A DNA stretch of 64,000 nucleotides. It comes from Tethya wilhelma. Taxonomy: Eukaryota > Porifera > Demospongiae > Tethyida > Tethyidae. Position numbers and translations under genes: made by a program. How positions within the stretch are numbered: the first letter of the stretch is position 1; every line of letters begins with the position of its first letter. The notes beneath the pieces are model-generated. The model was not told where the DNA came from. It made no database searches and worked only from the letters and a program-made list of their open reading frames with translations. The stretch spans positions 25,315,072 through 25,379,071 of the forward strand of contig CAXIPT010000001.1 of NCBI GenBank assembly GCA_964030475.1, in the 5' to 3' direction. Positions 13,204 through 25,080 of this stretch are shown here, piece after piece.

Positions 13204-13276
13204 ATTGGTCGAGATTTTGGCGTACAAATTGTGGCGGTAAACTTCTTGGCGGGCAAGCCCGGGCGAGTTTATAAAG
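13204..13276 (+). promoter_or_regulatory. Divergent C9orf72/RRM2 promoter with CCAAT, E2F-like and TATA elements
   Basis: The 402-bp interval between the C9orf72 start (13020, minus) and the RRM2 start (13423, plus) contains a CCAAT box in reverse (ATTGG, 13204-13208). It also has two E2F-like motifs, TTTTGGCG at 13215-13222 and TTCTTGGCGGG at 13243-13253, and a TATAAAG box at 13270-13276. The TATA box lies about 150 bp before the RRM2 ATG, so transcription probably starts near 13300. E2F control of ribonucleotide reductase genes in S phase is well known in animals. Site function here is inferred from sequence only. Confidence 0.6.
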
Positions 13277-13422
13277 AGAAGCAGAAAGGCCATTTGTCTC
13301 TCATTCTGTCAGCAGCAGCACCAGCAACAAGCCACCCAGCCACCATCACCGCCGCTTCATCTTACCTCCAAAGGATTCTCACCACTTCTTCATTTCAACC
13401 CACCCAGCAAACAAGGAAGACA

Positions 13423-16053
13423 ATGATGACCACTATCGCAGCTCAAAGAACACCATTTGGTGACATCTCCAACCAAGAAAATATCGAGAGGACGGCTCTA
13501 AAGTCTAAGAAGGCACCTCCAACGACCCTTCAACCAGTACAGAATGATTTAGAACAGGTAAAAGTCTTTATCAAGCAGCTATTCGCCCTGAAAATTGTTT
13601 ACTTTTGTTTTTCTCTCCTTTTAGATGGAATGTGACGATGAAGCAGCTGCTATAGCGCGAGTAAAACAGCTAGAAAGCGAGGAACCATTGCTTCAAGAGA
13701 ATCCAAGACGATTTGTCATGTTTCCCATCCAGCATTCCGACATTTGGCAGTTTTACAAGAAAGCAGAAGGTGCGTTTTGTTTGATTTTGCCTAAGCGTTT
13801 GTAGCGTGTTACAACTCGCCTCTGCTAATGGCTTGCTCAGCTATTAGTACTTCTAAAGCTCTTTGTCGATTTTGGCGCCTTTTTGTGATAGTTCACAGCT
13901 TGTATGTTGGTCACAATTTGTTGATGTTTGTTAATTATTTGGCTTTGTGGGAGGTGATGAAATTCTTTAATAATTTTAATAATAAATTATTGATGTTAAT
14001 AACTAACTGGTTGAATAATTCACAGAAGCTTGTGTCTATATTCATTCTCTCTCACACACAGCTTCTTTCTGGACAGTAGAAGAGGTAGATTTATCAAAGG
14101 ATCTTCCTGACTGGAACAGACTGAAGGTTAGCTAGTAAATTTGTGAAAGCCCAAATTCTATAGCTTTGCAAACTGTGAGATATATAGTTACATGACAAGT
14201 CTTACTGCTACCTTGCATGACTAAGTATCATTTCAAATTTCTTTATTTTTGAAGTCTTTTCAGTTTGTTGTTTTTAGTAGTTTTTTTTTTTAAAACATGC
14301 ATGTACAGCTGCTTCATTGTATCACTACACACCCACCCTCTCTCTCTTTATAGCCTGAAGAGCAACATTTCATCAAGCACGTCTTGGCTTTCTTTGCTGC
14401 TAGCGATGGAATCGTCAATGAAAACCTAGTGGAGAGGTTCAGTGCCGAGGTGCAGGCCACAGAGGCCAGGTGCTTCTATGGGTTTCAGATAGCCATCGAG
14501 AATATCCACTCAGAGATGTACAGTCTTCTCATTGATACCTACATCTCCGATCCTAAGGAGAGGGAGTACCTCTTTAATGCCGTGGAGACAAGTGAGTCGT
14601 CGTGGTTAGGTGGTTGGTTGGATATGTGTATGTGGGGAGGGGTAGATATAATTTAGATATAATTATGTGGGAGTTAATGTATGATTAGGATCTTGCAAAA
14701 CAAGTTTGTGATATAAATTTTTTTTTATATTTCTGATAGTTAGGTGGAGTTTTACTCCATTTGCTTTTCTTTGCAAATTGTGTAAAGTCGTTTTATTTTA
14801 TTTTTTTAACCTTCAGAGTATAATCATATAGCTATTAGTTATAGTGAAACTTTGTGTCTGGGGAAGATAAACAAGTGTGATGGTTGTGAGAATGATTTGA
14901 TGTTCTCTGTGTCTTTGCCAGTGCCCTGTGTGAAAAAGAAGGCAGACTGGGCTCTGAGGTGGATTGGTTCAAGGACAGCCACCTTTGGTGAGAGGGTGAT
15001 TGCCTTTGCTGCTGTTGAGGGGATCTTCTTCTCAGGCTCCTTTGCTTCCATCTTCTGGCTCAAGAAGAGGTGAGAAATGAAACTTAAGAATTTTGCCAGT
15101 TATTGTTGAGTTGGACATATAAACCACAAAGCTTTTATTAGCTTTTTCCCCACCTTTCTCACACACTCTTATACTAACTTACACACTTGTTTACTTGTAC
15201 ACACACTCAGGGGTCTAATGCCTGGCCTGACCTTTTCCAATGAGCTCATCTCACGTGATGAGGGTCTTCATTGTGACTTTGCCTGTCTCATGTACTCTAA
15301 GCTCAAGCACAAACCTTCACCCAAAAAGATCCGTGATATCATTTGTGACGCCGTCTTGATTGAACAAGAGGTGAGACACATGCAACTATGCTTTAATTCT
15401 TAGCTGTTTGACAAAAATAAAGGTTTCAATATGCATTTTCAATCTGGAAGTTTTTGTACTTAGCTGTAGCAAAATTTGTGTTACCTCAAACTTTTCTTTC
15501 TCTCTTTTCCAACTTGCAGTTTTTGACAGAGGCTCTTCCTTGCAATCTGATTGGAATGAACTGTGACCTCATGAGACAATACATAGAATTTGTTGCCGAC
15601 AGATTATTAGTGGCCCTTCTACAACCCAAGGTATGCAATAAGGTCCATAGACTACTGTGTACATTTTTGAGGAGTATATATAAAAAATTCTGTGGGTCAT
15701 CAGTGATCCTTGAAAATAAAATCGCGAAAAGTGTAGTGATCGCCTTTCCTTTAAATTTCTTAGCTATATGGTACTAGTTTTAGTTTAGTAAAGTAGGGTG
15801 TCTAGATAATAGATTTGTTCTGGTGATTTTGCAATTAGGGGCACACCCATCTCCATCCAATTCAATATCATTATCAAACATATTTCTCTTGTCTTTTTAG
15901 GTATTTAATGTTGAGAATCCATTTGATTTCATGGAGAACATTTCCCTTCAAGGGAAGACCAACTTCTTTGAGAAGAGAGTGGGAGAGTATCAGAAGAGTG
16001 GAGTCATGTCAGACAAGAAGGAGCAGGTGTTCACTTTGGACGCCGACTTTTAA
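13423..16053 (+). CDS. RRM2: Ribonucleoside-diphosphate reductase small subunit (RRM2/R2)
   Basis: The R2 subunit carries the di-iron centre and tyrosyl radical that let R1 reduce ribonucleotides for DNA synthesis. Exons: 13423-13557, 13625-13769, 14062-14126, 14354-14591, 14922-15069, 15211-15370, 15520-15630 and 15901-16053. All phases agree, for example ACA-A then TG giving [16 protein letters not shown] across an intron. Family landmarks include [16 protein letters not shown], the metal-ligand and radical region EARCFYGFQ...[36 protein letters not shown] and the R1-binding tail FTLDADF at the C-terminus. Length near 388 residues is normal for R2. The N-terminus has NQENIE, resembling but not matching a KEN degradation box. 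It is followed closely by two thioredoxin genes on the same strand. Confidence 0.96.
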
Positions 16054-16365
16054 AGCACACATTTCATAACTATTCATCTTAAAAATATTATCTGGCATCT
16101 GTAGTTTATTTGTAGCACATATTATTCCAGCTATATATATCTTTTGTGTGTGTATTTGCTTGTATATACAGAAAATAGTTTTTTACCAGAACAAATGTTT
16201 TGGATGCGCATGCCCATCGGGCCACGTGGGCATGGGACCTAAGCTCACGTGACAAGGTATGCCACACCCACTCTTGCGCCACTTGGGTGTTTGGTGTTGT
16301 ATTCTTTTCAGCAGCTGAGTTTCCTCGAGATCTTCAAAAGCTTCCAGTCAACAGATCAGAAAAAT

Positions 16366-17047
16366 ATGCCTGTAACCTTATTATCAACAAAGGTTAGGAA
16401 TATGACTGTGTCAGATTGGCATGATGCATGTAAATATTTGCCTCCGCTTTTTTTTAGGCTGATTTTGACCAAGCTCTGAAGGAAGCTGGTTCCAAGCTGG
16501 TCGTGGTGGACTTCTATGCTACCTGGTGTGGGCCCTGCAAAATGATTTCCCCTAAAGTAGAAGTAAGTTTGGAATTCTAAGGTGACTCAATCTGACATGT
16601 ATGGATACTTTTAGGCTCTGGCAAAGTGACATAATTAATCACAGTTTGTTGGTTACTACTGTTGATCAATGGAATGTTGTCATATATTTTCGAATGCCAA
16701 ATCACAAGACATTTCTCAAGCATTGTTCTGTTAGTGATCGGAACAAATGGATAGGTGCTCTGTTTCTATGAACCACAATTGTTGCAGTCTCTGTTTTCGA
16801 GTCATTCTTGTGGCATATACGTTTCACTAATCCCGGCACTTACACCTTGATATTTTACAGTATCAAATGTACTGGATCTTGTGTCCAATTTCACTCCACT
16901 ATGGACTACATTTTTAGTTTACTCCTTCACCTAGTAATCATTCAGCTTTATTCAAGTTGAAATGTGTTATCTCTCTCTGTGATAGGCCATGAGTGGCGAC
17001 TTCTCAGATGTTCTCTTCTACAAGGTGGATGTGGATGAGAACGATGT

Positions 17048-17083
<36 letters not shown>

Positions 17084-17084
17084 N

Positions 17085-17131
<47 letters not shown>

Positions 17132-17901
17132 CAAATTGTGTGTGCTTGTGGGTATATGAGTGTGTATCATTATTACAAAAAGTTTGTTGTTTTTTTCATA
17201 CCATATTATCATCTTATCTAGGAAACAGCCGAGGAACAGGGAATTTCAGCCATGCCAACCTTTAAATTTTTCAAAGAAGGGAGAAAGGTATAGAATATCA
17301 GGTGTGCGGCAGATATAAACTTGTTTGAATGTGGATCGTTTCTGGGTGGTCTTTTTGGTTGTATTTGTGGCAAAATGTGACACACAATAAAGAGATTTTA
17401 TAGCTACTAGTCGATCGCTCTCCTTTGATCTCATCTTTTACTCTTCATGAGTAAAAGTATACTATAGATAATGGGACATCCGTACCATTTCTGTCTACCC
17501 AGTACTACTGTTCTGGGAATACTCGAGACAATAATTATGTGGTATAGTGCAAAGGTCAATTAAGGAACAAGCCTGAGTAACTGTATGCTTGCTTCTTTTT
17601 AATAATTAATAAAATTTAATAATGTTCATCGATCCTGTATATTATACGCATGCAACCTCAGACCCAACCAAGTTTTCTGGCATACATAGGCTCCCCCCTT
17701 TGATCTTTACTGTTGGTGTAAGGTCAAAGGAGAGAGCCTGGGTACGAGGCTACCTGCTACTGTGTTTATCTCGTGCGCATGGTGATTATGTTTCTAAATA
17801 ATGCACACCATGTGGTTATGTCTGTTCTTCTCCTACAGGTTGATGAAGTGGTCGGGGCTAATGAAGCTAAGATACTGGAAACCATCCAGAAGCACAAGTA
17901 G
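16366..17901 (+). CDS. TXN: Thioredoxin, copy 1 (WCGPCK active site)
   Basis: This is a classical cytosolic thioredoxin of about 105 residues, a protein disulfide reductase and potential electron donor to ribonucleotide reductase. Exons: 16366-16392, 16458-16562, 16986-17045, 17222-17287 and 17839-17901. It has [19 protein letters not shown] with the two catalytic cysteines, the [10 protein letters not shown] strand, cis-Pro loop SAMPTFKFF and a C-terminal helix. The first exon encodes only nine residues. Intron 3 begins gtaag and runs into a long GT microsatellite containing a single N at 17084. The start at 16366 is favoured because it gives the usual thioredoxin length. Confidence 0.95.
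17680..17752. mobile_element. Small inverted-repeat element remnant, tagcctcg family
   Basis: The stretch has gctccccccttt near the left and aaggtcaaaggagagagcct followed by gggtacgaggcta at the right. This resembles the ends of the longer element at 25884-26550. The left terminus is degraded. It lies inside intron 4 of the first thioredoxin gene. Confidence 0.55.
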
Positions 17902-18263
17902 ACACTTTGATTCATTTAAATTTGTCACCTGTAGCTCAAAATTATGTTATAATCTGCCACAGTTAGGATTGATAGAGTTGTGGCAATAATTATGTTCTGT
18001 TCCGACCCAAGTATCTTTATAGCCTCTGTGTTAAGCACAATTGATGCAATTGAAAGTAATTTCTGATGCAAGTGAGTACTTTGTACGTAACCCTTTAGGC
18101 CAGAGAAGGGTGGAGCCTGACTTGCTGTTTGTAATGAGCTCCACCCATATTTTAGCCCTTTTAACAAACCTACTTCCGGTTGTCTGCAATAATTTAATTC
18201 TCTACTTGTGGCAAATTTCGCGAAGATTTTTGGTGACACAGCAAAAACGAAAGAAATCTGAAA

Positions 18264-20352
18264 ATGCCTAAATATCTGGAGACAAAGGTACATCAACGTT
18301 CTTATATATATTAAAGCTGCAAACCTTCCAGACATAGACCAGACATTTCGAATTATTATTCTATACTTATAAATTTATACTTGTTTATAGAAATATCTTG
18401 ACTATGGAAATAATAGAAATTTAGTAAATTGTCACTATTTAAATTTTATTTTCACTGATAATTATGAGTACTAATTCACATGCAGGCTGACTTTGACGCA
18501 GCTCTTGCTGAAGCTGGAGACAAGGTGGTAGTTGTGGACTTCACTGCCTCCTGGTGTCCTCCTTGTAAAATGATTGGTCCAAAATTTGAGGTACGTGTGC
18601 TTTGAACTTCTTTATTGTACTTATAAGCTGTTGGATAAGGAGATTGGACAACTAGTTTGCATACATGGATACAGCTTTATATCAACATAGATAATATACT
18701 CCAGCTATAAAATTGACCTCTTCCCATCATATTGGTGCATGATTATAATAAAAACGCTGTGGCTAGAGTACCGGTAGTCCTTCCTATTGCTTTTGTATTG
18801 CAGAGTTATGTAATATACAGTATCCGGATTTTGCCGGCACTGTATTAAAGAACCGGCACCATTGACTACGATGTATTTAGCTTAGTTTACAGTGCCAGCT
18901 CTTTAGCCACACCATAATAAAAGTTTGTCTGAATATAATAATTGTATTCATGTTTTGGACACAATCAGGTGACTATGTTATGCTATACTCCCTCACTCTC
19001 TCTATCTATGGTTCACACATCCCATTCAAAAACAATAGGCTATCTTCATTGCAATCAGGGTATCTTAACATAGTGACATTGTCACATTGTGAGCATGTGT
19101 ACGTCATGTGAGATCGTGTGTGAGTGTGAGTGTGCATGACATTGGTTGAGAATATAATATCAGTGTTTCCCCCAAAGAGGGGTAGGGGGCGCTCCCCCCT
19201 CCTTTTAACTACCTCCTTCCCCATACAAATACATACAATGTATTTGGCAAATTTCCACGAAAATTTTCTCCAATGAAATTTGTAGGGTACGAGGTCATCA
19301 CATAATGTTGAGACACAATCCACGAAAATTTTCCACGTGAATTTCTATTCAAGACGAAAACGCAAAAATTTTCCCCCACGAAAAATTCCCACTATACGGT
19401 ACTTGAGAGTAGCATAGCCTTGTCCCATGACTCTCTCCTTCCTTTCTGTCCTGGAGTTGAAGATCAAAGGACCGATAGAGAGCATGAAAGGGTTCGAGGC
19501 TAAAAGTATAGCTTCTTAAGCTCACCAGCTCCAAGAGCTCATAATAGCACTCATGATTTATGTATGTATAATTTGTGCATGTCTGTCCCTTCATCCCATC
19601 AATGAATGAATGAACAAAAAAGCTACACATGTTTCATTGTTACAAGCAAATGTTTGGGAGGGGCCTATATTGCGATTTAATGCGAAACGAGTGTTTGAAG
19701 TACGTCTGAACAATCTATAGAACATCTTGTCAATTAACAAAGATGGGGTGTACAGATGGACAGTTGGCTGTATTCATTGCATACCATGCCATATTATTAT
19801 ATGGTGTTAAGTGCAGGGGTTGGGGGTTGGGGGGGAGCAGGACAGGATACTTAGTGATTATGGCCTGGAAAACTAGGACCGGTGGAAGGGAGGGATGGCA
19901 GCATTTTAATGATCTTATTATGCTTTGATCTTTGATACAGGAAATGAGCCAAGAATTCACTAATGTTATCTTCTACAAAGTGGATGTAGATAATAATGAT
20001 GTGAGTGTGTGTGTGTGTGTGTGTGTGATGTATACTGATCTATCACACCATAATACAAATTTTTATCGTACTTCTTCTAATTATAGGAAACGGCTGGGAG
20101 TTGTGGAATATCCGCCATGCCAACATTTATGTTCTTCAAAAATGGCAAAAAAGTACGGGGGCCAGTTTTGTTGTGATAAATTATAAATATTATATATCTA
20201 CAAGTTAAAATAGAAATGTATATAATTAAAATAAGTATATATTAATTAACCTTGTGTAATTGTCATATGTTATAATTAATTGCTTTCAGATTGACTCATT
20301 GACTGGAGCAAATGAAGCAAAGCTTCGTGAGAAGCTTTCAATGTACAACTAG
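18264..20352 (+). CDS. TXN: Thioredoxin, copy 2 (WCPPCK active site)
   Basis: This is a tandem paralogue of the preceding thioredoxin with the same five-exon structure: 18264-18287, 18486-18590, 19941-20000, 20087-20152 and 20290-20352. Intron positions match those of copy 1. The active site reads [10 protein letters not shown] instead of WCGPCK. Gly to Pro in the CxxC motif is known in some thioredoxins and usually alters redox potential. Other core features are kept: [28 protein letters not shown]. About 104 residues. A diverged repeat (19215-19402) lies in intron 2. Divergence across the coding region argues against a recent copy. Confidence 0.94.
19215..19402. mobile_element. Diverged copy of the tatacggta inverted-repeat element
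   Basis: The right end, ccccacgaaaaattcccac then tatacggta, matches the ends of the elements at 24489 and 57555. Internal parts (ttctattcaagacgaaaacg, cacgaaaattttc) also match. The left end is not clear. It lies in intron 2 of the second thioredoxin. Confidence 0.65.
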
Positions 20353-20669
20353 ATTTTAAAGCTGGCACTATAAACTGGTACATTGCCATACTTTAGCAAA
20401 CAACGTTATTTTTAATAGTTTCTCGTAAATTAAAGTGCAGCTAGTGTGAATCTGTATTTTAGTTGACAATAAACAAGTATATAATTATTATAGACAAATG
20501 ACCAAAACTCAAACTTTCACAGAACAAACACAAAAATTATACAATAATATTGTAATTTGATGCCTCACAAAAGAATAAATATTACCATTAGAGTAGTGAC
20601 GTGTAACAGGTCTGTATGTGTGATCGAGTATTATTGGTAGCGATAAAGAATTCTAAATAATGCACGCCA

Positions 20670-21249
20670 TCATGATTTCAAAGACTTTGTGGACACCGGC
20701 TCTCCATTCTTCATCTTGGCAAGAAACTCTTCAACACGTCGTGAGTAAGCCTTGGGGTCCACCTTGGTGTGTGTGTGTATGTGTGTGTGTGTGTGTGTGT
20801 GTGTTAAAATTAACATACTCTATCTATAAACGTTGCACTTCAGTCAACTCCTAAACGACTATAACACAGAAATAACAAACACTTCAATGAAGGAAACATT
20901 TTATGACCGTGTACTTTAAACAATAGTTTCCAAGAAGAAGAAGGATAAAAAATTAGATGGTTTTTTTTGCTCTGTTGGTCATCTGGAGCATTCACTAGAC
21001 TAAGAGTCTACCCCCACCAACCATGCATGAATCACAACATGCATTCACACCACATACCTTGGCAGCTCCTTGTTGCTGTAGTGCATTGGCAACTTGAGAG
21101 AGAGCCTTCTGATAAGCAGCAGCCAACTCGGCCATGGATGACGGGGTCTTACTACTACCAGCAGAACCACTCCCACTTGCCCCACCCCCTCCTCCACCAC
21201 CTCCTCCGCTAGTACCCCCGGAACGAGAGGCATACTCCTTGATGTAGTC
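20670..21249 (-). CDS. C-terminal part of an unrecognised gene, cut by an assembly join
   Basis: Two minus-strand exons fit together: 21249-21058 and 20762-20670, joined in phase 0, with a stop at 20672-20670. The protein end begins YIKEYASRSGG, passes through a Gly/Ser-rich linker and finishes with a charged helical tail (ELAAAYQKALSQVANAL, then RRVEEFLAKMKNGEP). I do not recognise the family. The upstream end abuts a single N at 21250, beyond which the sequence belongs to a receptor gene, so the 5' part is missing. A link with the truncated YTHDC1 gene upstream on the same strand is possible but not supported by similarity. Confidence 0.5.
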
Positions 21250-21308
21250 NTTGCATAATAATTTTGTTATTCACCATGCATAGAGAGTAGAGACATGTAT
21301 AATCCTAC

Positions 21309-21803
21309 CTTGTGGTGTAGTTGTTTGACTGTGAAAAGTTCCCATGTATTTTATAGTAGTGTCATTTGTACAGACAACAGTCAAATCAATGAACAAGATA
21401 TAGCTAGTTCTTGGGTTTAATCTGTTGATCAATGTGCTTGTAAAATTTTCATTATTCTCCAGTCTATCCATTGTAGTAATGTTTTTAGGCATAGTTGTAG
21501 GAGCGTATGATACATTGTATGAAGTAATTCTTCCATCAGAAGTACATTCCCAGTGAATTGTGATACTAGTTAGGTTTGTGGTAATTCTTGGCATCATAAT
21601 GACTGAAATGATTAGCCAACTTATAAATGAATTATTAACCGTCACTGTCAGTCACCTCATTCTACTATTATAATTGTAGCAGATGTGTCTACATTAATGT
21701 TTGTCTCCTTACCTTGTGCTTTTGAAGTAGGGAGCCCATTCCTTCCTACCAAGATGAGTCCAAGGCAAAAATATACCAAATAAACAGAACCATTTCCATG
21801 CAT
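21309..21803 (-). CDS. Receptor fragment: signal peptide and fibronectin type III domain
   Basis: The exon 21803-21713 starts at an ATG and encodes a hydrophobic leader (SVYLVYFCLGLILVG), ending in phase 1. The exon 21602-21309 opens in phase 1 and encodes one FN3-like domain: ITIHWECTSDGRITSYNVSY, then TLINRLNPRTSYILFIDL, with several NxT sequons. It also ends in phase 1, the usual border for shuffled extracellular domains. The next exon would lie beyond the N at 21250, where unrelated coding sequence starts. It is therefore the 5' end of a secreted or membrane receptor, incomplete here. Confidence 0.65.
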
Positions 21804-22100
21804 TGCCTAGCTGTTCACCTTTCTATCCTATGACTATAGGTTCATTGTCATGGGAATAATTTAATGTTTACTAAGAAACCATAAACACAAATTCTTCAGT
21901 GTAACTAATGTACAAACTTGTGTGTAATCATTACACTGTCAAGATCAGTATGAGTAGCTAATTTTCAATCATGACAAATTTAACTATTAATGAGTTAAAT
22001 TTATACTAACAGTTATTAATAATAATATTATAGCCAATTCAATGTTCTTGGAAAAATAAAAACAGAACTATACTATTTGAGTACATTAAACTAGTATGTG

Positions 22101-22696
22101 TCATTGAGTAGCTGGTGTCCCATATGCTGGACATGGAGTGAGCTCATAGTCTCCCTGTGACTGAAGTGACCTCTCAGTAGGTGGGTTCACTTCATCATAC
22201 ACCCTCTCATTGGTCCAGTCATCAGGAGTGTCATAGATATGAGTCTCTTTTAAAGTTGACTTATTCTGTATGCCATTGTTTCTCCTTTTCATGTAAGGTT
22301 GTTATAGAAATAGAAATTAATCTATGATTTTCTATGTACTCAATACCATACCACAATTATTATAGCGGAAAGTTTCATAGAGTCTAATTTGTGGACATGT
22401 CTCATCAATCAAATTAATCTTAACTTTCGAGGATGAGCTGTGCAATGCCCATACATATACATTACATGTATGTAACGGAGAATTTTGTGTATAATGTTTA
22501 TGGATAGATTGCAATGTGATCTGCATGCAAAAACCAAGAAAGTTAGACCTTGGGAAGCTTTCCTTAATGTTTTTTACCTGCAAAATTTAATGAGAACTGC
22601 TAGCATTGTTATTGTCAATCCAATAGTGATGAAGACTGTTGACAGTGCTACTGTAACTCCTGCTATTACACTAATCACATTATCTGACTTAGGAAC
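22101..22696 (-). CDS. Receptor fragment: transmembrane segment and tyrosine-rich cytoplasmic tail
   Basis: Three pieces in order on the minus strand: exon 22696-22578 with a hydrophobic membrane segment (VISVIAGVTVALSTVFITIG, continuing to a basic stop), exon 22437-22352, and a last exon ending at 22101. The tail contains IYDTP, VYDEV and DYELTP, tyrosine motifs of the kind bound by SH2 proteins; the spacing VYDEV to DYEL is about 18 residues, loosely ITAM-like. The phase between the second and last piece does not close cleanly, so an edge may be wrong or an exon missed. The extracellular part would lie upstream, where there is an N gap. It could be a different gene from the FN3 fragment, because it precedes that gene's signal peptide. 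Confidence 0.5.
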
Positions 22697-22759
22697 CTTC
22701 ATGACAATTGCTAATAAAATGATCATAGATTTGAAGTTCAACAATGCATGGATTATAAA

Positions 22760-23437
22760 TAATTATTAACCCTTGGCACCTACACATGTGTGCAGTGAGG
22801 TTTACTGTATAGTCAGTTAGTGTGGATATAGAGTAAGTAATCTATTGTCGGACACAACCTATATTCGGACACCATTTTTAGCCTATGCAGTAAGCTTGAC
22901 CATTTGCATTCCTATCATATAATAGTACTACTCTTCCTTAACAACATACCTGGAATTGAATCAGTGGAGAGGATGTCCTTCGTAGCTATGGCTCAAAATA
23001 CAGTGGTGTCCAAAACCTCTCTATTCGGACATTTACCTCCGTTTTCGGACAGTGGCTTTTATTTAACTTAGAAAAGGCTTGTTGACACAAAGTGTGTATT
23101 ATCACATAGCAGTACTCTTCTACTTTCTACACTATAAAACATAACTTTTGCAAGTGAACTATCATGAAGTAAGAATCGTTTACATCACCATAGGTCATGA
23201 CCTCCATTATCGGACACATTCTCCAATAACAAAATATGCCCTTTAGCTATTTAGTGAAGAAGGAAAGGTATCGTTGGTCCTAAATGTAAAAGTACCCAGT
23301 TTTTATTCATTTTGTTTCATCTCATGGGGGTAAATAAAATATTAAACCTAAGATTGTATGTCTTTAGATAATAGTCTATAGAATACAGCAATAGTATATT
23401 AACTGTACATGTGTACATAGATTTAAATTTACATGGN
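22760..23437. other. Non-coding stretch with repeated tcggaca words
   Basis: No exon is seen. The words attcggacac, ttcggacattt, ttcggacagt and atcggacaca recur between 22850 and 23220, suggesting a degraded repeat. The stretch ends at an N run (23438-23474). Confidence 0.4.
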
Positions 23438-23474
23438 NNNNNNNNNNNNNNNNNNNNNNNNNNNNNNNNNNNNN

Positions 23475-23608
23475 CCCCCACGAAATTTGTAAGGTATGTG
23501 GTCGTCACGTATAGTTGAGACGCAATCCACGAAAATTTTCCTCGCGAATTTCTATTCAAGACGAAAACGCAAAAATTTTCCCCCACGAAAATTTCCCGCT
23601 ATACGGTA
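23475..23608. mobile_element. Inverted-repeat element (tatacggta family), truncated by a gap
   Basis: The right half is intact, including gaaaacgcaaaaattttc and the end tttcccgc then tatacggta. The left half is lost in the N run. It is close in sequence to the elements at 24489-24699 and 57555-57765. Confidence 0.8.
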
Positions 23609-23631
23609 AGCAGAGAAAGTTCAAACAGTAC

Positions 23632-23879
23632 CTTGAAACCGCCCACTTTCCTTGACAGAGAAGATGAGAAGAACATTCCTACAATCCTACAGGAGGGAGA
23701 TGAAAAATGGGAGGAAAAGACACGCAACAAAGATATAGCAGTCACAATGACAACACTAATGCTGGAAATTACATACAAAAAATGACCAATTACTGGCAGT
23801 ACATACCCTGTAAGCTTTGTTCAACTTTTTCTCATTGTACGGAGGTGTTGACCAAACACTCTGTGTGTGAGTGTGTGTG

Positions 23880-23917
<38 letters not shown>

Positions 23918-24093
23918 TGTTCACATGTGAGAGAAAGAGCATGCGTGCATGCAAGCAATAAAGTTGGTATTCTAAATAATGCCCACCTTGTCTTTTGCTA
24001 TGGTGATGTTCTCAAAGTTGTTACTCTTGATGACGAAATATCGAGTGTTTGAAAATAGCTTGTCTACTATCCTATGGGGACCTGATTGGTCTG

Positions 24094-24162
<69 letters not shown>

Positions 24163-25041
24163 AGAGAGAGAGAGAGAGAGATGTAATATTAAAGATATAA
24201 AAAAACAAAAAAAAAAAAATTAAGCACACTACCAAACAGTTCTACATAATTTGGTTATAGTATTTAACACCCAGCCAATTATGGATATAAGTTTAGTACA
24301 CTTGTACCTATAAATAGATAGTTACTATATTTAGCTACAACTGACCTTTGTCTTTACTCCTATCCTTTGAAGATGATTTGCTAGACTTTTCTTTATCCCT
24401 ATCACCTCTTGAATCTGTGAGGGTGTGAAGATATGAGGGTGTGACTGTGATGCACAGTGACAGTGTGAGGCTATGACAATAAATGTAATACCGTATAGCG
24501 GGAAATTTTCGTGGGGGAAAATTTTTGCGTTTTCGTCTTGAATAGAAATTTGCGGGGAAAATTTTCGTGGATTGCGTCTTAACTATACGTGACGACCACA
24601 TACCTTACAAATTTTGTGGGGGAAAATTTTCGCAGAAAGCTGCCAAACCACGAAATTCGCAAAAAATTTTCCCCCACGAAAATTTCCCGCTATACGGTAT
24701 TTGTGAGGGTATGAGAATGTGACAGTGTGAGGCTGTGAAGATAATGTACATACAAACCAGTACTAGGTTACACCATGCACAGACTAGTATGCATTAGTCA
24801 AAACAAAATAATTTTATATGTCCACTCAAAATCTCCACACAATGGAGTACGTTATATATGTAAATGTATTTGTATGTGTGTGATCACAAATGGCCACAGA
24901 CTATGTCTAAGCCATAATATCCATGTACTGGGACACTAAATATGGTCTGGAGGACACCACTAACTTCCTTCCTGTATTCTCACTCAACTCATGAAGGGAT
25001 TCACATGAAAATGAAGGATTATTTTGAAAGGGGTTGGGAGA

Positions 25042-25080
<39 letters not shown>

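Noticed and set aside
13180..13422. In-frame upstream extension of RRM2
   Set aside because: No ATG in that frame; the region contains TATA and E2F-like promoter elements, so it is leader or promoter DNA.
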